Below are positions 54,847 through 64,000 of a stretch of 64,000 nucleotides of DNA, piece after piece. The stretch is from Ascaphus truei. Taxonomy: Eukaryota > Chordata > Amphibia > Anura > Ascaphidae. Positions within the stretch are counted from its first letter, which is position 1. Each line of letters starts with the position of its first letter. The DNA lies in NCBI GenBank assembly GCA_036426205.1, contig CM071570.1, positions 77,762,547 through 77,826,546 of the forward strand. The letters run 5' to 3'. The position numbers were made by a program, and so were the translations under genes. Under the pieces are notes generated by a model. It ran no database searches. It saw nothing but the letters and a program-made list of their open reading frames with translations, and was not told the origin of the DNA.

Positions 54847-55123
54847 AGGACGCTGCGCGGGCGGTGCTTGGCGAGGTGACTTGCATATATATATATATAT
54901 ATATATATGCAAGTCCCCGCTCAAGCGATGCGCCCGCGGGTATGTGCGTGCACACGCTCACCGGCGCTCAGGTAAATAAAATGTTTTAACTTTCCCGCTC
55001 GCTCAACAATTCGGCAAGGCCGTCCCCCCTCTATACAACCCAATCCCCCCCCCCCCGCGGGCGCGCGAGCACAGACGCAGGACACCCGGCTCGCATGCTT
55101 TGAGCGCCAGCGGGGTCGCAGCC
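54847..55123. mobile_element. GC-rich MITE (family M1, copy 1) in L1-A
   Basis: Its body (GGCGGTGCTTGGCGAGGTGACTTGCATATA, GCAAGTCCCCGCTCA, GCGATGCG, GCTCAGGTAAA, GCGCCAGCGGGG-CGCAGCC) matches the MITE at 58969-59275 in order. The left terminus is shortened or eroded; the right end GCGCCAGCGGGGTCGCAGCC followed by TTA is preserved. A (TA)n with GCAAGT/ACTTGC arms forms a hairpin near 54880-54915. Confidence 0.72.
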
Positions 55124-55125
55124 TT

Positions 55126-55140
55126 AAGAATAAAAAACAG
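55126..55140 (+). repeat. L1-B target-site duplication, 5' copy
   Basis: AAGAATAAAAAACAG here is identical over 15 of 15 bases to 62455-62469, immediately after the L1-B poly(A). It is the duplicated target of target-primed reverse transcription; A-rich sequence is typical of L1 endonuclease targets. Confidence 0.88.
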
Positions 55141-55286
55141 GACTTCCTGGTATGGCACCATTGAGGATAGACACAGATTACTGAGCTCCAGTGAGCATCA
55201 CTCTGCAAAGCAAAATTGCGCTGGAAAAAAATCAATAGAAAAGAAGAAAAAAACACAGTGATCCACAGTGCAGACCGTGGAGCAAC

Positions 55287-56273
55287 ATGGCAAGCTATCT
55301 GGAAAGCAAATTGGCTGAAACAGCTAAGCAGAAGAGAGCTGAGAAAAGTGAGAAGAAAACAGAATCTCCTAAAATGGCCCCTGTCACAGAGTTACAAGGC
55401 AGCAGGGAGAGATAGAGGAACAACAGGATAAAGCCCTTAAAGAGACAGACTCTGAATATGCTGCTATGGCTAAAGCGCTTGCAAAAGAGTTATTGCCTGC
55501 AGTAAATAAGAGGTATGACTCCCTGAAAAAGTCAGTTGAAGACTTTAAAGAGGAATTCTCCCTGCAAAATGTAAGATTGGGGGAGGTGGACACCGAAGTG
55601 GGAGATTTGGGAGAAACTCCGTCAGAATTCCAGGAACTAAAAAAGAAAAAAGTCAAGCCTTGGAGGAAAAGGTAGATCTTGAAAATGGAATCCGGAGGAG
55701 CAATATAAGAATTATTGGGACACCGGAGTCTGTAAAACCATATCCAACTTATGGATTTCTGCTCACAATGGCTCCCGGAGATTTGGGGGTTACCTTTGGA
55801 TCTGGCTACCATCAAAGTAGAAAGAGCCCATAGGCTGGATCACACAAAATATCAAGGAGAAAGACCAAGGGCAGTGACGGTTAAGTTGCTGGACTTTAGT
55901 GAAAAAAACAGACTTCTGTGAGCTTACAAGGAGTCAGGAGGAATTGCATATGAGGGATCCAAGATATTAATTTTCCAGAACTATTCGGTGGCTGTCTAAC
56001 AAAAGGAGAGAGTTTGGAAAACTTTGTAGCTCTTTGTTTCAACAAAACAACAGATTTACTTTGGGGTTTCCAGCCACTCTGCGACTTTTCACGGCGAATG
56101 GAGTAAAAATCTTCACTGAGACCAGGGAAGCTGAAAATACATTAGTGAGCACCACAAAGTTATTGAAGACAGGCGAGTGGAGCGGGATCAGAGGCATCAT
56201 TAACCAACTGGAGAAAGAGGTCGCAGTGAGGATACAACGCAGAGCGGATTGCAGCAGAAGATACCTTGTTTAA
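55287..56273 (+). pseudogene. L1-B ORF1 (nucleic-acid chaperone type), degraded
   Basis: It starts MASYLESKLAETAKQKRAEKSEKK. After a stop and frameshift come KALAKELLPAVNKRYDSLKKSVEDF...LQNVRLGEVDTEVGDLGE (coiled coil). Then NGIRRSNIRIIGTPES and VERAHRLDHTKYQGERPRAVTVKLLDF (RNA-recognition part), and YEGSKILIFQNYSVAV with KRREFGKL. The C-terminal domain reads FTLGFPATLRLFTANGVKIFTETREAENTL. The order coiled coil, RRM, C-terminal domain is that of L1 ORF1p (Transposase_22 family). At least three frame breaks. Confidence 0.85.
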
Positions 56274-57035
56274 GTATCAAGACTTAATTATGGATCTTTT
56301 TGGTATGAGTATATATGGGGGCTGGTTTCTCCAACTGCTCCTGTATCATTTGAGACACTATGTAGATTTTAACCGTGCAGATATATATGTTCAATTTTTT
56401 TAGGGGTAATTTTGCAAGAAATGATTGCAAATATAGCAAGTTGCTATAATATAATTATACATAGTTTAATGTGTTAGAAGCTCAGGTGTTAGAATTAGAT
56501 TAGACCAGTGCACTGTATTGTTAAGTAGAAGGGCGAGGATGGGAGGAGCTGAATGTAAAGCAAACTGGATAGAATTTGTACTTATGGAAAAAAGGGAGTC
56601 AACATATGTGAAGATTTCTGTTATTTGTTGTGTTTTTTTGGGGTTTTTTTGTTTTTCTTTTTGTTATGTATTTTACATGCCACACTTGGCTGTTTATCCA
56701 CACGGTCTCTCCACTGTGCTAAGTATTATGAATAGCTCCATTGGGTATATCCTTTGAGAGTGTTTGTCCCCTATAAGAATTAATTAATGGAATGTTAAAA
56801 GGAATCAATTCCACCATTAAAAGAAATGAAATTCTGAAGCACCTTAAGCGTCTTAAAGCCGAAGTTGCATTAATCCAGGAACTCATCTAGATCCGACAGA
56901 AAGTGAAAAACATAGGAGAGACTGGGTGGAAAAATGTATATATTCCCCAGCAGTAGGGAAAAAGGAGGAGTTGCAATCTTATTAAACAAATCTTTGCCAT
57001 TTGAAGTTATCTCCAGTGGAGGAGATGTGGAGGGG

Positions 57036-57781
57036 TGTAAGGAATCGGGGAACACGTCCTTTGCGACGTGTTCCATCCTTACCTGTCTCCGCACAGACTT
57101 CCACTCTGACACCAGCACATGCGTTCACCCCCGCTCTGCTTACAGAGCGTGCGCACATGCGCAGCTCTTCTAATGCTGCCACGGAGCTTAGCTCCACCCC
57201 CTCAGACACGCCGCACTTCTCTCGCACGTGGCACGCTCACGTGACACCGTGCACCGCTCCCCAGCTGCGTGGCAAGATCTCCTAATGCCCACTTGTCTCC
57301 TGCAACCTTTCCTAGCCTCCGCAGAGGTCGCACCTCCGCTCCACCTCCTTTGAAATTGGTTCCTGTTCCTGTTAAATACCCTGCTCTGACTTCTAGTCAT
57401 TACTGAGCATAACTAGTTGTAGCCTTGTGCTCCTGCGTCTGTTGTGCCTTGCTCCTGTCTCATTCTCTCTTGCAGTTTTTGGATTCTACATGTACCGACC
57501 TGGCTTGACTACTGAACCCCCTCTGGACATCGAACCCCGGCTTACCCTCGACTCTGTGTACCTCTCCAACCCAGACCAGCTATACGGACTTCTGCAATTC
57601 TGACCTCTCCATCCCAAGACCTTGCCAAGTATCTGGACTAACCCACTCTCTCCAACCCAGACCCAGCTACGTTGACAATCCGCCTGCCAGGCACGTTTCC
57701 GCTGCTGTGGGTGCGTGGTTCTATACTTCCCCACCTCAGTACCGGGGTCCTGTCTTGCTCATGGGTAGCGCAAGTATTACA
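57036..57781 (+). mobile_element. Solo LTR inserted in L1-B endonuclease
   Basis: Ends TGTAAGGAATCGGGG and GCAAGTATTACA with flanks agggg (57031-57035) and aaggg (57782-57786), a 5-bp duplication with one mismatch. It shares phrases with the LTR at 36143-36788 (GTTCCTGTT, GAACCCCGGC, AACCCAGACC-type) and a GC-rich promoter-like first half. ORF2 reading resumes right after it. Confidence 0.8.
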
Positions 57782-58968
57782 AAGGGATAGTGGTACAATG
57801 CCTTGTCAGTATAATGTCTATGGCCCAAATGAATATGAACTAAAGTTTGTCCAAACTGTGACTGACACTAACTGGAAAAGACAGCAATTTGATAGTAGGA
57901 GGGGATTTTAATTGAGTAATGGATCCATTTATGGATAAATCAGTTCAGATTCAAGGGAAATTAAGGTTAAAATTGGCACAAAAAGGCGCCCAGGGGTTTA
58001 AGGATATTTTGGGTCTGGAAGACTGCTGGCGAATGTTTAACCCTTTGGAAAGAGAATACACTTTTTTCTTACACCCACATAGTTCATTCTCCATTTTTGC
58101 CAATAGTCCGGTAATGGGGAAGGTCACAGATACTAAAATAGAAGATATAATCATCTCGGATCATGCCCCACTGTGGGTGGAGGTTAATATGGGACAAAGA
58201 GCGCATGGCGATAGGAAATCTCCATATTCTTCTTGCTTGTATAATAACGAAGAATTTAAAGCATTTCTCCTAAATAATTGGTTTTATTTTAAGGAAACTA
58301 ATACGGCTCATTGCAACTCAGGAAAGTTATTTTGGGAGACTGGGAAGGCAGTAAGAGGGAAAATAATTGCATATATAAATAAGAGAAGGAATGAGATTGA
58401 TTTGGAGTTTTCTATGGCTAGCAAAAGAGTTAAATAATAGATTATGTGCTTTTAAGATAAATCCCACTACAGATAACAGAGATGGTTATATGAGCGCCAA
58501 GGATATATGTGAAGTTTGGCTGCATAGAGAAGAACAAAAGAAAATGCAATTTAGAGATCTAAACTTTTACAAGTTTGGAAATAAAGCCGGGAAACTGTTG
58601 GGATAGAAAACCTATGAAGTCAAACCATATTCTGAGAATAAGGGAAAAATCAGAAGATATTACCACTAATCCTAGAGAGATATAAATAAGGTTTTTCAAA
58701 ATTTGTACCAAAATCTAAATATTAAAAGCAATATAGACAAAGAGGCACAGTGTGTTTTTTTGGGAAAAATTAAGCTCCCTAAGTTAGACAGAGAAGAGTA
58801 GTTGATGTTAAATGCTCCTATAACGATTGAAGAGATAGAAAATTCTATGAAAACTCTTAGAAATGGGAAAGTGCCAGGCCCAGCCGGATTCACTGGAGAG
58901 TTTTATAAAATGCTTATTGTTGAAATTGGGGCCCCCATAAAAGAAGTTTTCAAAGAAATTCTAGATAA

Positions 58969-59275
58969 GGCTGCGTCCCCGCTAGCGCTGAGCAGGCGGT
59001 GCTTGGCGAGGTGACTTGCATAAATATATATATGCAAGTCCCCGCTCACGCGATGCGTGCGTATGCGCGGGCACACACGCTCACCTGCGCTCAGGTAAAC
59101 AAATTTTTTAAACTTTCTAGCGCGCTCAGCTACCCCTGCAGCGTCCCCCCCTCTCCCACTCCCCCCACTCCCCCCACCCCCCGCGAGCGCTTGTGAAAAT
59201 TTTAAGGACACCCGGCGCTCATGATTGGAGAGCTCTCCAAGGATGAGCACGCTCAGCGCCAGCGGGGACAAAGCC
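58969..59275. mobile_element. GC-rich MITE (family M1, copy 2), PIF/Harbinger-like
   Basis: GGCTGCGTCCCCGCTAGCGC at the left and reversed GGCTTTGTCCCCGCTGGCGC at the right match in 17 of 20 positions. TAA flanks both sides (58966-58968 and 59276-59278), the 3-bp TWA duplication typical of PIF/Harbinger. An inner hairpin GACTTGCATA/TATGCAAGTC lies at 59013-59040. It splits L1-B ORF2 within the region before RT. Confidence 0.82.
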
Positions 59276-59278
59276 TAA

Positions 59279-59698
59279 GGCCGAGTCCATAGACGGACAG
59301 GCCGTGCTGAGGCGTGCGGATGCTCCGCACTGAGCCCCTGCATCCTCAATGAGGATGCCTTGAGAGGGGGCTCACGCGAGCGTCCGCAGGCGTGCTGACG
59401 AGTTGGAGGTTTCAGCTGAGCGCCAAGCTGTTTTTCAGCGCGCTGTCGGCTGAAAACCTCCAATCACAGCACAGCAGCGTCAACGTCACGGCGCCGTGAC
59501 GTCGGTGCCGTGACATTGACGTCAGTGCGTCGCGGGCGATTGGCCCAGCGACATAACTGCCCCTCCTCCAACCACCTCCCCCTGGCTCCCTTCGCGCACG
59601 CTGGCTCGGCTGCAAGTCCGTACAATCACGCTGACTGAAGCAGGCGAGCCTCAGCGTTAGCGCGCCTCCGCTCTCCCCACACCTCTATGGCCCGGGCC
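59279..59698. mobile_element. GC-rich MITE with central palindrome, adjacent to M1
   Basis: GGCCGAGTCCATAGACGG and reversed GGCCCGGGCCATAGAGG form imperfect inverted termini. Left flank TAA (shared with the neighbouring MITE) and right flank TTA fit an imperfect TWA target. A perfect 18-bp palindrome CGTCACGGCGCCGTGACG lies at the centre (59484-59501). L1-B ORF2 resumes directly at 59700. Confidence 0.72.
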
Positions 59699-62454
59699 TT
59701 AAGAAGAATATATAGAGACGGTTAAAACTGCCTTTGTAAGAATAATTCATAAAGAAATATATAACCCAGAATCCTATAGACCAATCTCTCTTTTGAACCA
59801 GGACGCAAAGATACTATCAAAAATATTGGCCAATAGACTTGCTACAGTCCTACATAAATTAATACATGCAGATGAGACGGGCTTTGTAAAGGGCAGAGCT
59901 TCAGTTAAAAATATCAGAAAGGTTCTAACAGCTAAACACTGGATAAAAACTAATACGCAAAGCAATAAAGAAAATATAATAATATCAGTGGATGCTGATA
60001 ATGTAGGGTGGGAATATCTGATGAATGTTCTGGGGAAAATGGGTATTACAGGAAACTTTCTTGGTCCAATCAGAACAATGTATAAAGATCCCAAAGCAAA
60101 AATAATAGCAGCAGGCTTACTATCACAGGAGATAGGGCTTTTCAGAGGAACAAGGCAGGGCTGCCCTTTATCCCCTCTGCTTTTTAATATTGCGATTGAA
60201 CCACTTGCTGAATATTTTAGAAATATGGTGGAGTTTAAAGGGATAAAGATAGCCTTATTCGCGGATGATTTATTGCTGTTTGTCTCAAATCCAGAAGAGG
60301 CTATAGAAAGAATAAGCCAAGTATTTGAAGAGTTTTGAAAATGTTCAGGTTTTAAAGGTGAACGCAGCTAAAACTGAAATACTAATCCTATCAAGTAAAA
60401 ATAATATGAAATGGGAAGGAAAATGTCCATTCAAGGTAACTAGGAAACCACTTAAATATTTAGGAATCTATATTGATCCGGAGGGAAAATATCTTTACAA
60501 AATAATTTCGGGGCACTTATCCCTAAAATAATCACAGAATTAGAGGGGTGGTAAAATGTACCTACCACTTGATTTGTCTGGCAGATGTCAGATGGTTAAA
60601 ATGATAAATTTCGCAGGATTAATTTACCCTCTACAGATGTTACCAATATTATTAAAACCAATGTTAAACTTCTAAATAAAGCAATTTCTAGGTTTATCTG
60701 GAGAAAAGGGAGAAATAGAATCGCTATTAATAAATGTCTGAAGAAAGAGTGGCGGGGGTGGGGTCTTAATTTGCCCTATATCAAAAAATATAATCTGGCC
60801 TGTGTAGCAAGACATGTAGGAGATTGGATAACTGGAAACAGCTATTACTCATGCCTAGAATTAGAGGAGCAGTTTGTATCCCTAGAGAGTCTCCCGGGGA
60901 TTTTACATATATAAATGGGGAGAAATACCAATGGAAGCCAAAGGAAACCCGCTAATTAAGGATACATGGGTTACTTGGAGAATATTGAGAAAACAATTTG
61001 GGCTTTCATATACTTGCTCAAAATTTTTAACTATACAAGGGAATTTAAGGTTTCTCACGGGAAAGATCCATGCTTCTTTTCAGATATGGAGAGTCAAGGG
61101 GATTAGAAAGCTGAGACAGTTGGTGGATGTGAACAATGGTAGGTTCTTGACGTTCGAAGAACTGAAAGAACAAATAAGACTGCTTCGGACACATCACTTC
61201 CCTTATATACAAGTAATGCATTATTGCAAGAGTATGGAAAGCTATAAATCAGATCTATTGGGAATAGATATTTTTGATGTTTTTTTTTTTTTAAAGGATG
61301 CTTATAGTACCAAATATTCTCTCTCAGATTTATCTGATTGGATTAGGGACAAGGACTATGGGAAGGATCTAAGAAAAATGTTCACTAGGTGGGAAAAAGA
61401 TTTCCTAGGAATTGAAGGAGTTGATCTGTTACTCAAAGGGTTAACTCGGGTTAGGAAAATTATAATTTCTGCGGAGTGGAGAGAGATGCAATATAAGATA
61501 CTGCATAGGGATTATTATGCTTTCGAAATCAATTATAAGGGGATTGAGAAATCTACTAATAAGTGCCCAAAGTGCTCCCAGGAAAGAGCAGATTTAAAAC
61601 ACTGTTTGTGGGATTGTCTGGTTATTTCTGATTTTGGGGATAAAGTTCTGCAGTATATACAAGAAGTTATTGGGGTAATTACAATAAGAGCCCTTAGCCT
61701 TACTGTTTGAAAATATGGAATAGTTGGAAAGAGGTCAATGTAAGGAACAATGTCCCAAGGCTAGCAGAGATTGTCTTGCTTACAGCAAGGAAAACAGTGA
61801 TGGTGAAATGGATAAAGCCTGAACCCCCCAATTTAGATATGTTAAACGATAATCTGAATAAATTGATGATGGTGGACAAATTAGAAGCTGAGATGTATAA
61901 AGAATTAAGAACCAAGAATTTTTTTTACAAATGGAAAAAGTTTATTGATTCTATGTTGCAACAATATAGGGATTCAATCATACAGACATTTGAGCATACC
62001 TCGTGGGGTCTCCTCAGACTGATTGCGATGGGACACAGATAATTTCGCCCTTGAGGAAAAATGATAGTATATTGTTGATGGGGGAGATGGTGAATGGGGA
62101 ATCTAATGACAGATTTTGTTAGGAGGATGTGTGGTGATAGCTTTGATGTAAATCTTTGAAAATGCTATTATGTTATTTTTTTTGTTTTTTTCATTATTAT
62201 TTGTGTTAATGTGTTGAATTTTGAAATCATAAGTATGATGAGCAATACTAAAAACAATGTTGTGTAAAAGTATATTTTTCTGTGTTTCTTATTGGGTTTT
62301 TTCTTTCTTTCTGTAATTATGACATTGAGTGCTGAATATAGGGGGAAACATTTCTGCTCATTCTTTTGATCAACACTGTCATTACTGTATTGTATTGTTG
62401 TAATGTTGTTTGATGTTTATGAACCCAATTTAAAAAAAATATTAAAAAAAAAAA

Positions 62455-62469
62455 AAGAATAAAAAACAG
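62455..62469 (+). repeat. L1-B target-site duplication, 3' copy
   Basis: AAGAATAAAAAACAG directly follows the poly(A) and is identical to 55126-55140. Because the tail is A-rich the exact left boundary could shift by a base or two. Confidence 0.88.
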
Positions 62470-62476
62470 AGACTAT

Positions 62477-62956
62477 GGGGCCTATGCAGAGAGCAGCGAA
62501 TTTTAAAATTGGCGAATTTATTAAAAAGTAGCTTTTTTGGAGAGTTTTAATCTCCATATGCAGAAAAGTGCGAATTCTGCTATGTTTAACATGGATGCGT
62601 GTGGCGAGTTTAAATTGGCGAGATGCGCGCTTCAGAAATGTGTTAAAACAAATTCGCGGCTTTTTTTTTCCCTTTGCAATGGCCGCGAGCGGCAGTTTTT
62701 TCTGGCGAGTTAAAACTGAGACAATCGCGCCATTTTATTGGCGCGAACAGCCGCTAGATGCCGTTCGCGCCTCTCTGCATACGGATATTTTTAAAACTGG
62801 CGAGATTGAGGTTCTCGCCAGCCGCGAGGCGAGTTTTATAACTAGAAAAGAAAAATTGGCGCGTTTTTCGGAACTCGCCATTTTCTGCTGCTTTCTGCGC
62901 GATTTTCTCCAAAAAATGGCGAATTTCGAAATAGCGCTGCTCTCTGCATAGGCCCC
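62477..62956. mobile_element. A+T/GCG-rich MITE with 22-bp termini, in L1-A
   Basis: GGGGCCTATGCAGAGAGCAGCG (first 22 bp) is the exact inverse of the last 22 bp. TAT lies on both sides (62474-62476 and 62957-62959). The body is built of repeated GGCGA/TCGCC words in both orientations and can fold extensively. L1-A reading (RDYTFFSPPHDIYTRID) is continuous if it is removed. Confidence 0.88.
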
Positions 62957-63340
62957 TATACATTTTTTTTCTCCCCCTCACGATATTTATACAAGAATCG
63001 ATATTATATATTTGTCTCTGCGAATCTTTTGGATCGAGTCGCCCAGACAAATATAGGCCCTATAACATGGTCGGACCATGACCCAGTGGAAATGGTCCTG
63101 AAACCCCCCTTTATTAGACCCAAGGTTTTCCAGTGGCGTCTAAACGAGTCGCTTTTGAATCAGATGGGGATCAAGGAGGAGATAGGGAATATATTGGTAG
63201 ATTATTTTATGGTAAATAAAGGCTCAGTTGAGAGCCTGACCGACCACTCTCTGGGAAGCCCATAAAGCCTCTATCAGAGGTCAATTTATCACAATAGCTT
63301 CATATAGCCAAAAACCACTACTCCTGATTTGTCCAGCCTT
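62957..63340 (+). pseudogene. L1-A ORF2, endonuclease C-terminal part
   Basis: YTFFSPPHDIYTRIDI and, one frame over, LDRVAQTNIGPITWSDHDPVEMVL contain the final catalytic SDH of APE-type L1 endonucleases. VFQWRLNESLLN and a SLWEAHKASIRGQFI-like run follow, matching the linker toward RT. The sequence ends near 63340. The N-terminal half of the same domain is at 54300-54846. Confidence 0.82.
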
Positions 63341-63344
63341 ATTT

Positions 63345-64000
63345 TCCCGAACACCTTTCGTATTAGGGGTATTGGAGGAAACATGTAGGCTAGATGGAAT
63401 CTCCATTTAAAAGACAGAGACTGCCTGGATGAAATGTTGTTGAACAGAATGTCATCTATTTTCTAGATTAAGCCATTAGATCTATTTGGGGCAATCCCTA
63501 TTTCTGTACAATCTGTGAGAACTTGAGAAGATGTTTGATAAGGGACCATTCTCCCGGAGCCACTGCTTTCCGAGAATATGCGTATACACATAGATTTCTT
63601 GAGATGTGTGTTACTGTTAGGTCTTCCAATTGTTTCTGCACCAACCTGAAGGAGAGACCTCTTAAAAAAAAGACTTTGTTCCCACTTGTTTTTTTTTTTA
63701 TGTATGTTAGTCGCCAGATTGTCTGATTGCACTTTTAAACTTCTTCCCTTTCCTTATCTGATGAGAAGATCATTGTCTGCATTACTGCTCTTATTGCTAA
63801 GATATTTGCTGGAGTCCCCTGATATATTACGGCCCATTTTCTGATAACCGAGTTGAGCACCACAGCCTGTACCACTTGCGTCTGTGATGACTCAATCTTC
63901 GTCTCTCAGAGCAACTTAGTTAAATCCTCCTCTGGTTCCCACCATGTCAATGAGTCCCTTACATGCTCTGGAAGCCAAATGATCTGAAGAGAATCTCTTC
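63345..64000 (-). pseudogene. DIRS-type retrotransposon, RT/RNase H segment (partial)
   Basis: On the minus strand the order is DSLTWW-EPEEDLTKLL, NSVIRKWAVIYQGTPANILAIRAVM, QSDNLATNIHKKK, then VAPGEWSLIKHLLKFSQI and GLPQIDLMA. These phrases (the QSDN aspartate, the PGEWSL segment, GxPQIDLMA) mark the RNase H and following region of DIRS-group tyrosine-recombinase retrotransposons. Stops and frameshifts are present. It runs off the window end, so RT and recombinase parts may lie beyond it. Confidence 0.7.

Larger units (their letters stand above)
56788..62042 (+). pseudogene. L1-B ORF2 endonuclease-reverse transcriptase, interrupted
   Basis: Endonuclease: SWNVKGINSTIKRNEILKHL (56788), NVYGPNEYELKF after the LTR, and ISDHAPLWVEV (about 58160). 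Linker to 58965 with NSMKTLRNGKVPGPAGFTGEFYK. After two MITEs the RT resumes: YNPESYRPISLLNQDAKILS, VSVDADN-type motif A region (IISVDADNVGWEYL), FRGTRQGCPLSPLLFN (motif B) and IALFADDLLLF (motif C, about 60250). The C-terminal region has KCPKCSQERADLKHCLWDC (C-X2-C-X8-H-X4-C). After removing insertions the length is near 1260 codons, normal for L1 ORF2. Motif A has D-A-D-N-V-G-W where F-D or A-F is usual, and frameshifts occur around 57.8, 60.3-60.9 and 61.7 kb. Confidence 0.87.
55141..62454 (+). mobile_element. L1-B: full-length L1/Tx1-like LINE nested in L1-A
   Basis: The element has a short 5' UTR (55141-55286), ORF1 (55287-56273), ORF2 (about 56788-62042), a 3' UTR and a poly(A) (62442-62456). 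It is bounded by a perfect 15-bp target duplication. Subtracting a solo LTR (57036-57781) and two MITEs (58969-59698) leaves about 5.8 kb, the expected size of a complete Tx1-like L1. Frameshifts and stops in both ORFs show it is inactive. The 3' UTR is T-rich, ending TTTAAAAAAAATATTAAAA. Confidence 0.88.
52500..63340 (+). mobile_element. L1-A: old L1/Tx1-like LINE, interrupted
   Basis: ORF1 remnants (52631-53170) and the ORF2 endonuclease (54300-54846, resuming at 62957-63340) belong to one degraded L1-clade element. It is interrupted by the ~453-bp-type tandem repeat (53.19-53.87 kb), a MITE (54847-55123), L1-B (55141-62454) and a second MITE (62477-62956). No RT domain of this copy remains in the window; it ends near 63340, where DIRS-like sequence begins. 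Confidence 0.75.

Overview
This 64 kb window looks like gene-poor nuclear DNA from a vertebrate, most likely a frog. The frog call rests on the type of repeats present: CR1-clade LINEs whose tail carries the TATGTAAC-type 8-bp microsatellite and the 'catagttacatagtag' antisense end, Tx1-like L1 elements, Ngaro/DIRS and Penelope-like fragments, MIR-like tRNA SINEs, GC-rich MITEs, and many solo LTRs. I found no host protein-coding gene, rRNA or canonical tRNA. Every protein-like reading frame with recognisable motifs belongs to a transposable element, and all are broken. The longest open frames (46.1-47.8 kb, both strands) are artefacts of a 43-bp minisatellite.

Layout. 0-7.5 kb: two solo LTRs of one family (178-968 plus, 6235-6936 minus), a GC-rich foldback at 1.3 kb, an inverted duplication at 3.6 kb with a hammerhead-like core, and hAT-like sequence. 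7.7-11.8 kb: a ~450-bp repeat unit, two overlapping CR1 copies with a duplicated 3' UTR and a MITE in the tail, a 16-bp satellite and a TA/CA microsatellite. 12-15 kb: mostly unannotated sequence with a possible conserved non-coding stretch, a second hammerhead-like motif, and a hAT MITE with a perfect 8-bp target duplication. 15-17.2 kb: a reverse-oriented CR1. 17.2-21.06 kb: an old Gypsy integrase split by a younger, internally deleted Gypsy-like element with a GGGAC duplication. 21-22.1 kb: C-rich satellite.

22.1-32 kb: mostly featureless A+T-rich DNA with a hairpin, a SINE, a GA microsatellite and a Ngaro/DIRS-type SGNH-hydrolase fragment. 32-38.2 kb: opposed SINEs, the ~453-bp tandem unit interrupted by a solo LTR, a Penelope-like element split by another solo LTR (GATAC duplication), and a MIR-like SINE. 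38.4-43.2 kb: a hAT end, a TG/CA/TA microsatellite, a Tigger-like MITE and GC-rich MITEs. 43.2-52.5 kb: a CR1 tail, a possible conserved non-coding stretch, a minisatellite-bearing transposon, and two solo LTRs.

52.6-63.3 kb: one old L1/Tx1-like element (L1-A) whose second ORF was interrupted by a MITE, by a full-length second L1 (L1-B, 55141-62454, with a perfect 15-bp target duplication) and by another MITE. L1-B itself carries a solo LTR and two adjacent MITEs. 63.3-64 kb: a reverse-oriented DIRS RNase H fragment running off the window.

The elements do not form a functional pathway. What the window offers is a readable insertion chronology. No new functional system could be shown from sequence alone; the most unusual signals are the hammerhead-like cores, the nested insertions and the family of solo LTRs with 4-bp duplications.
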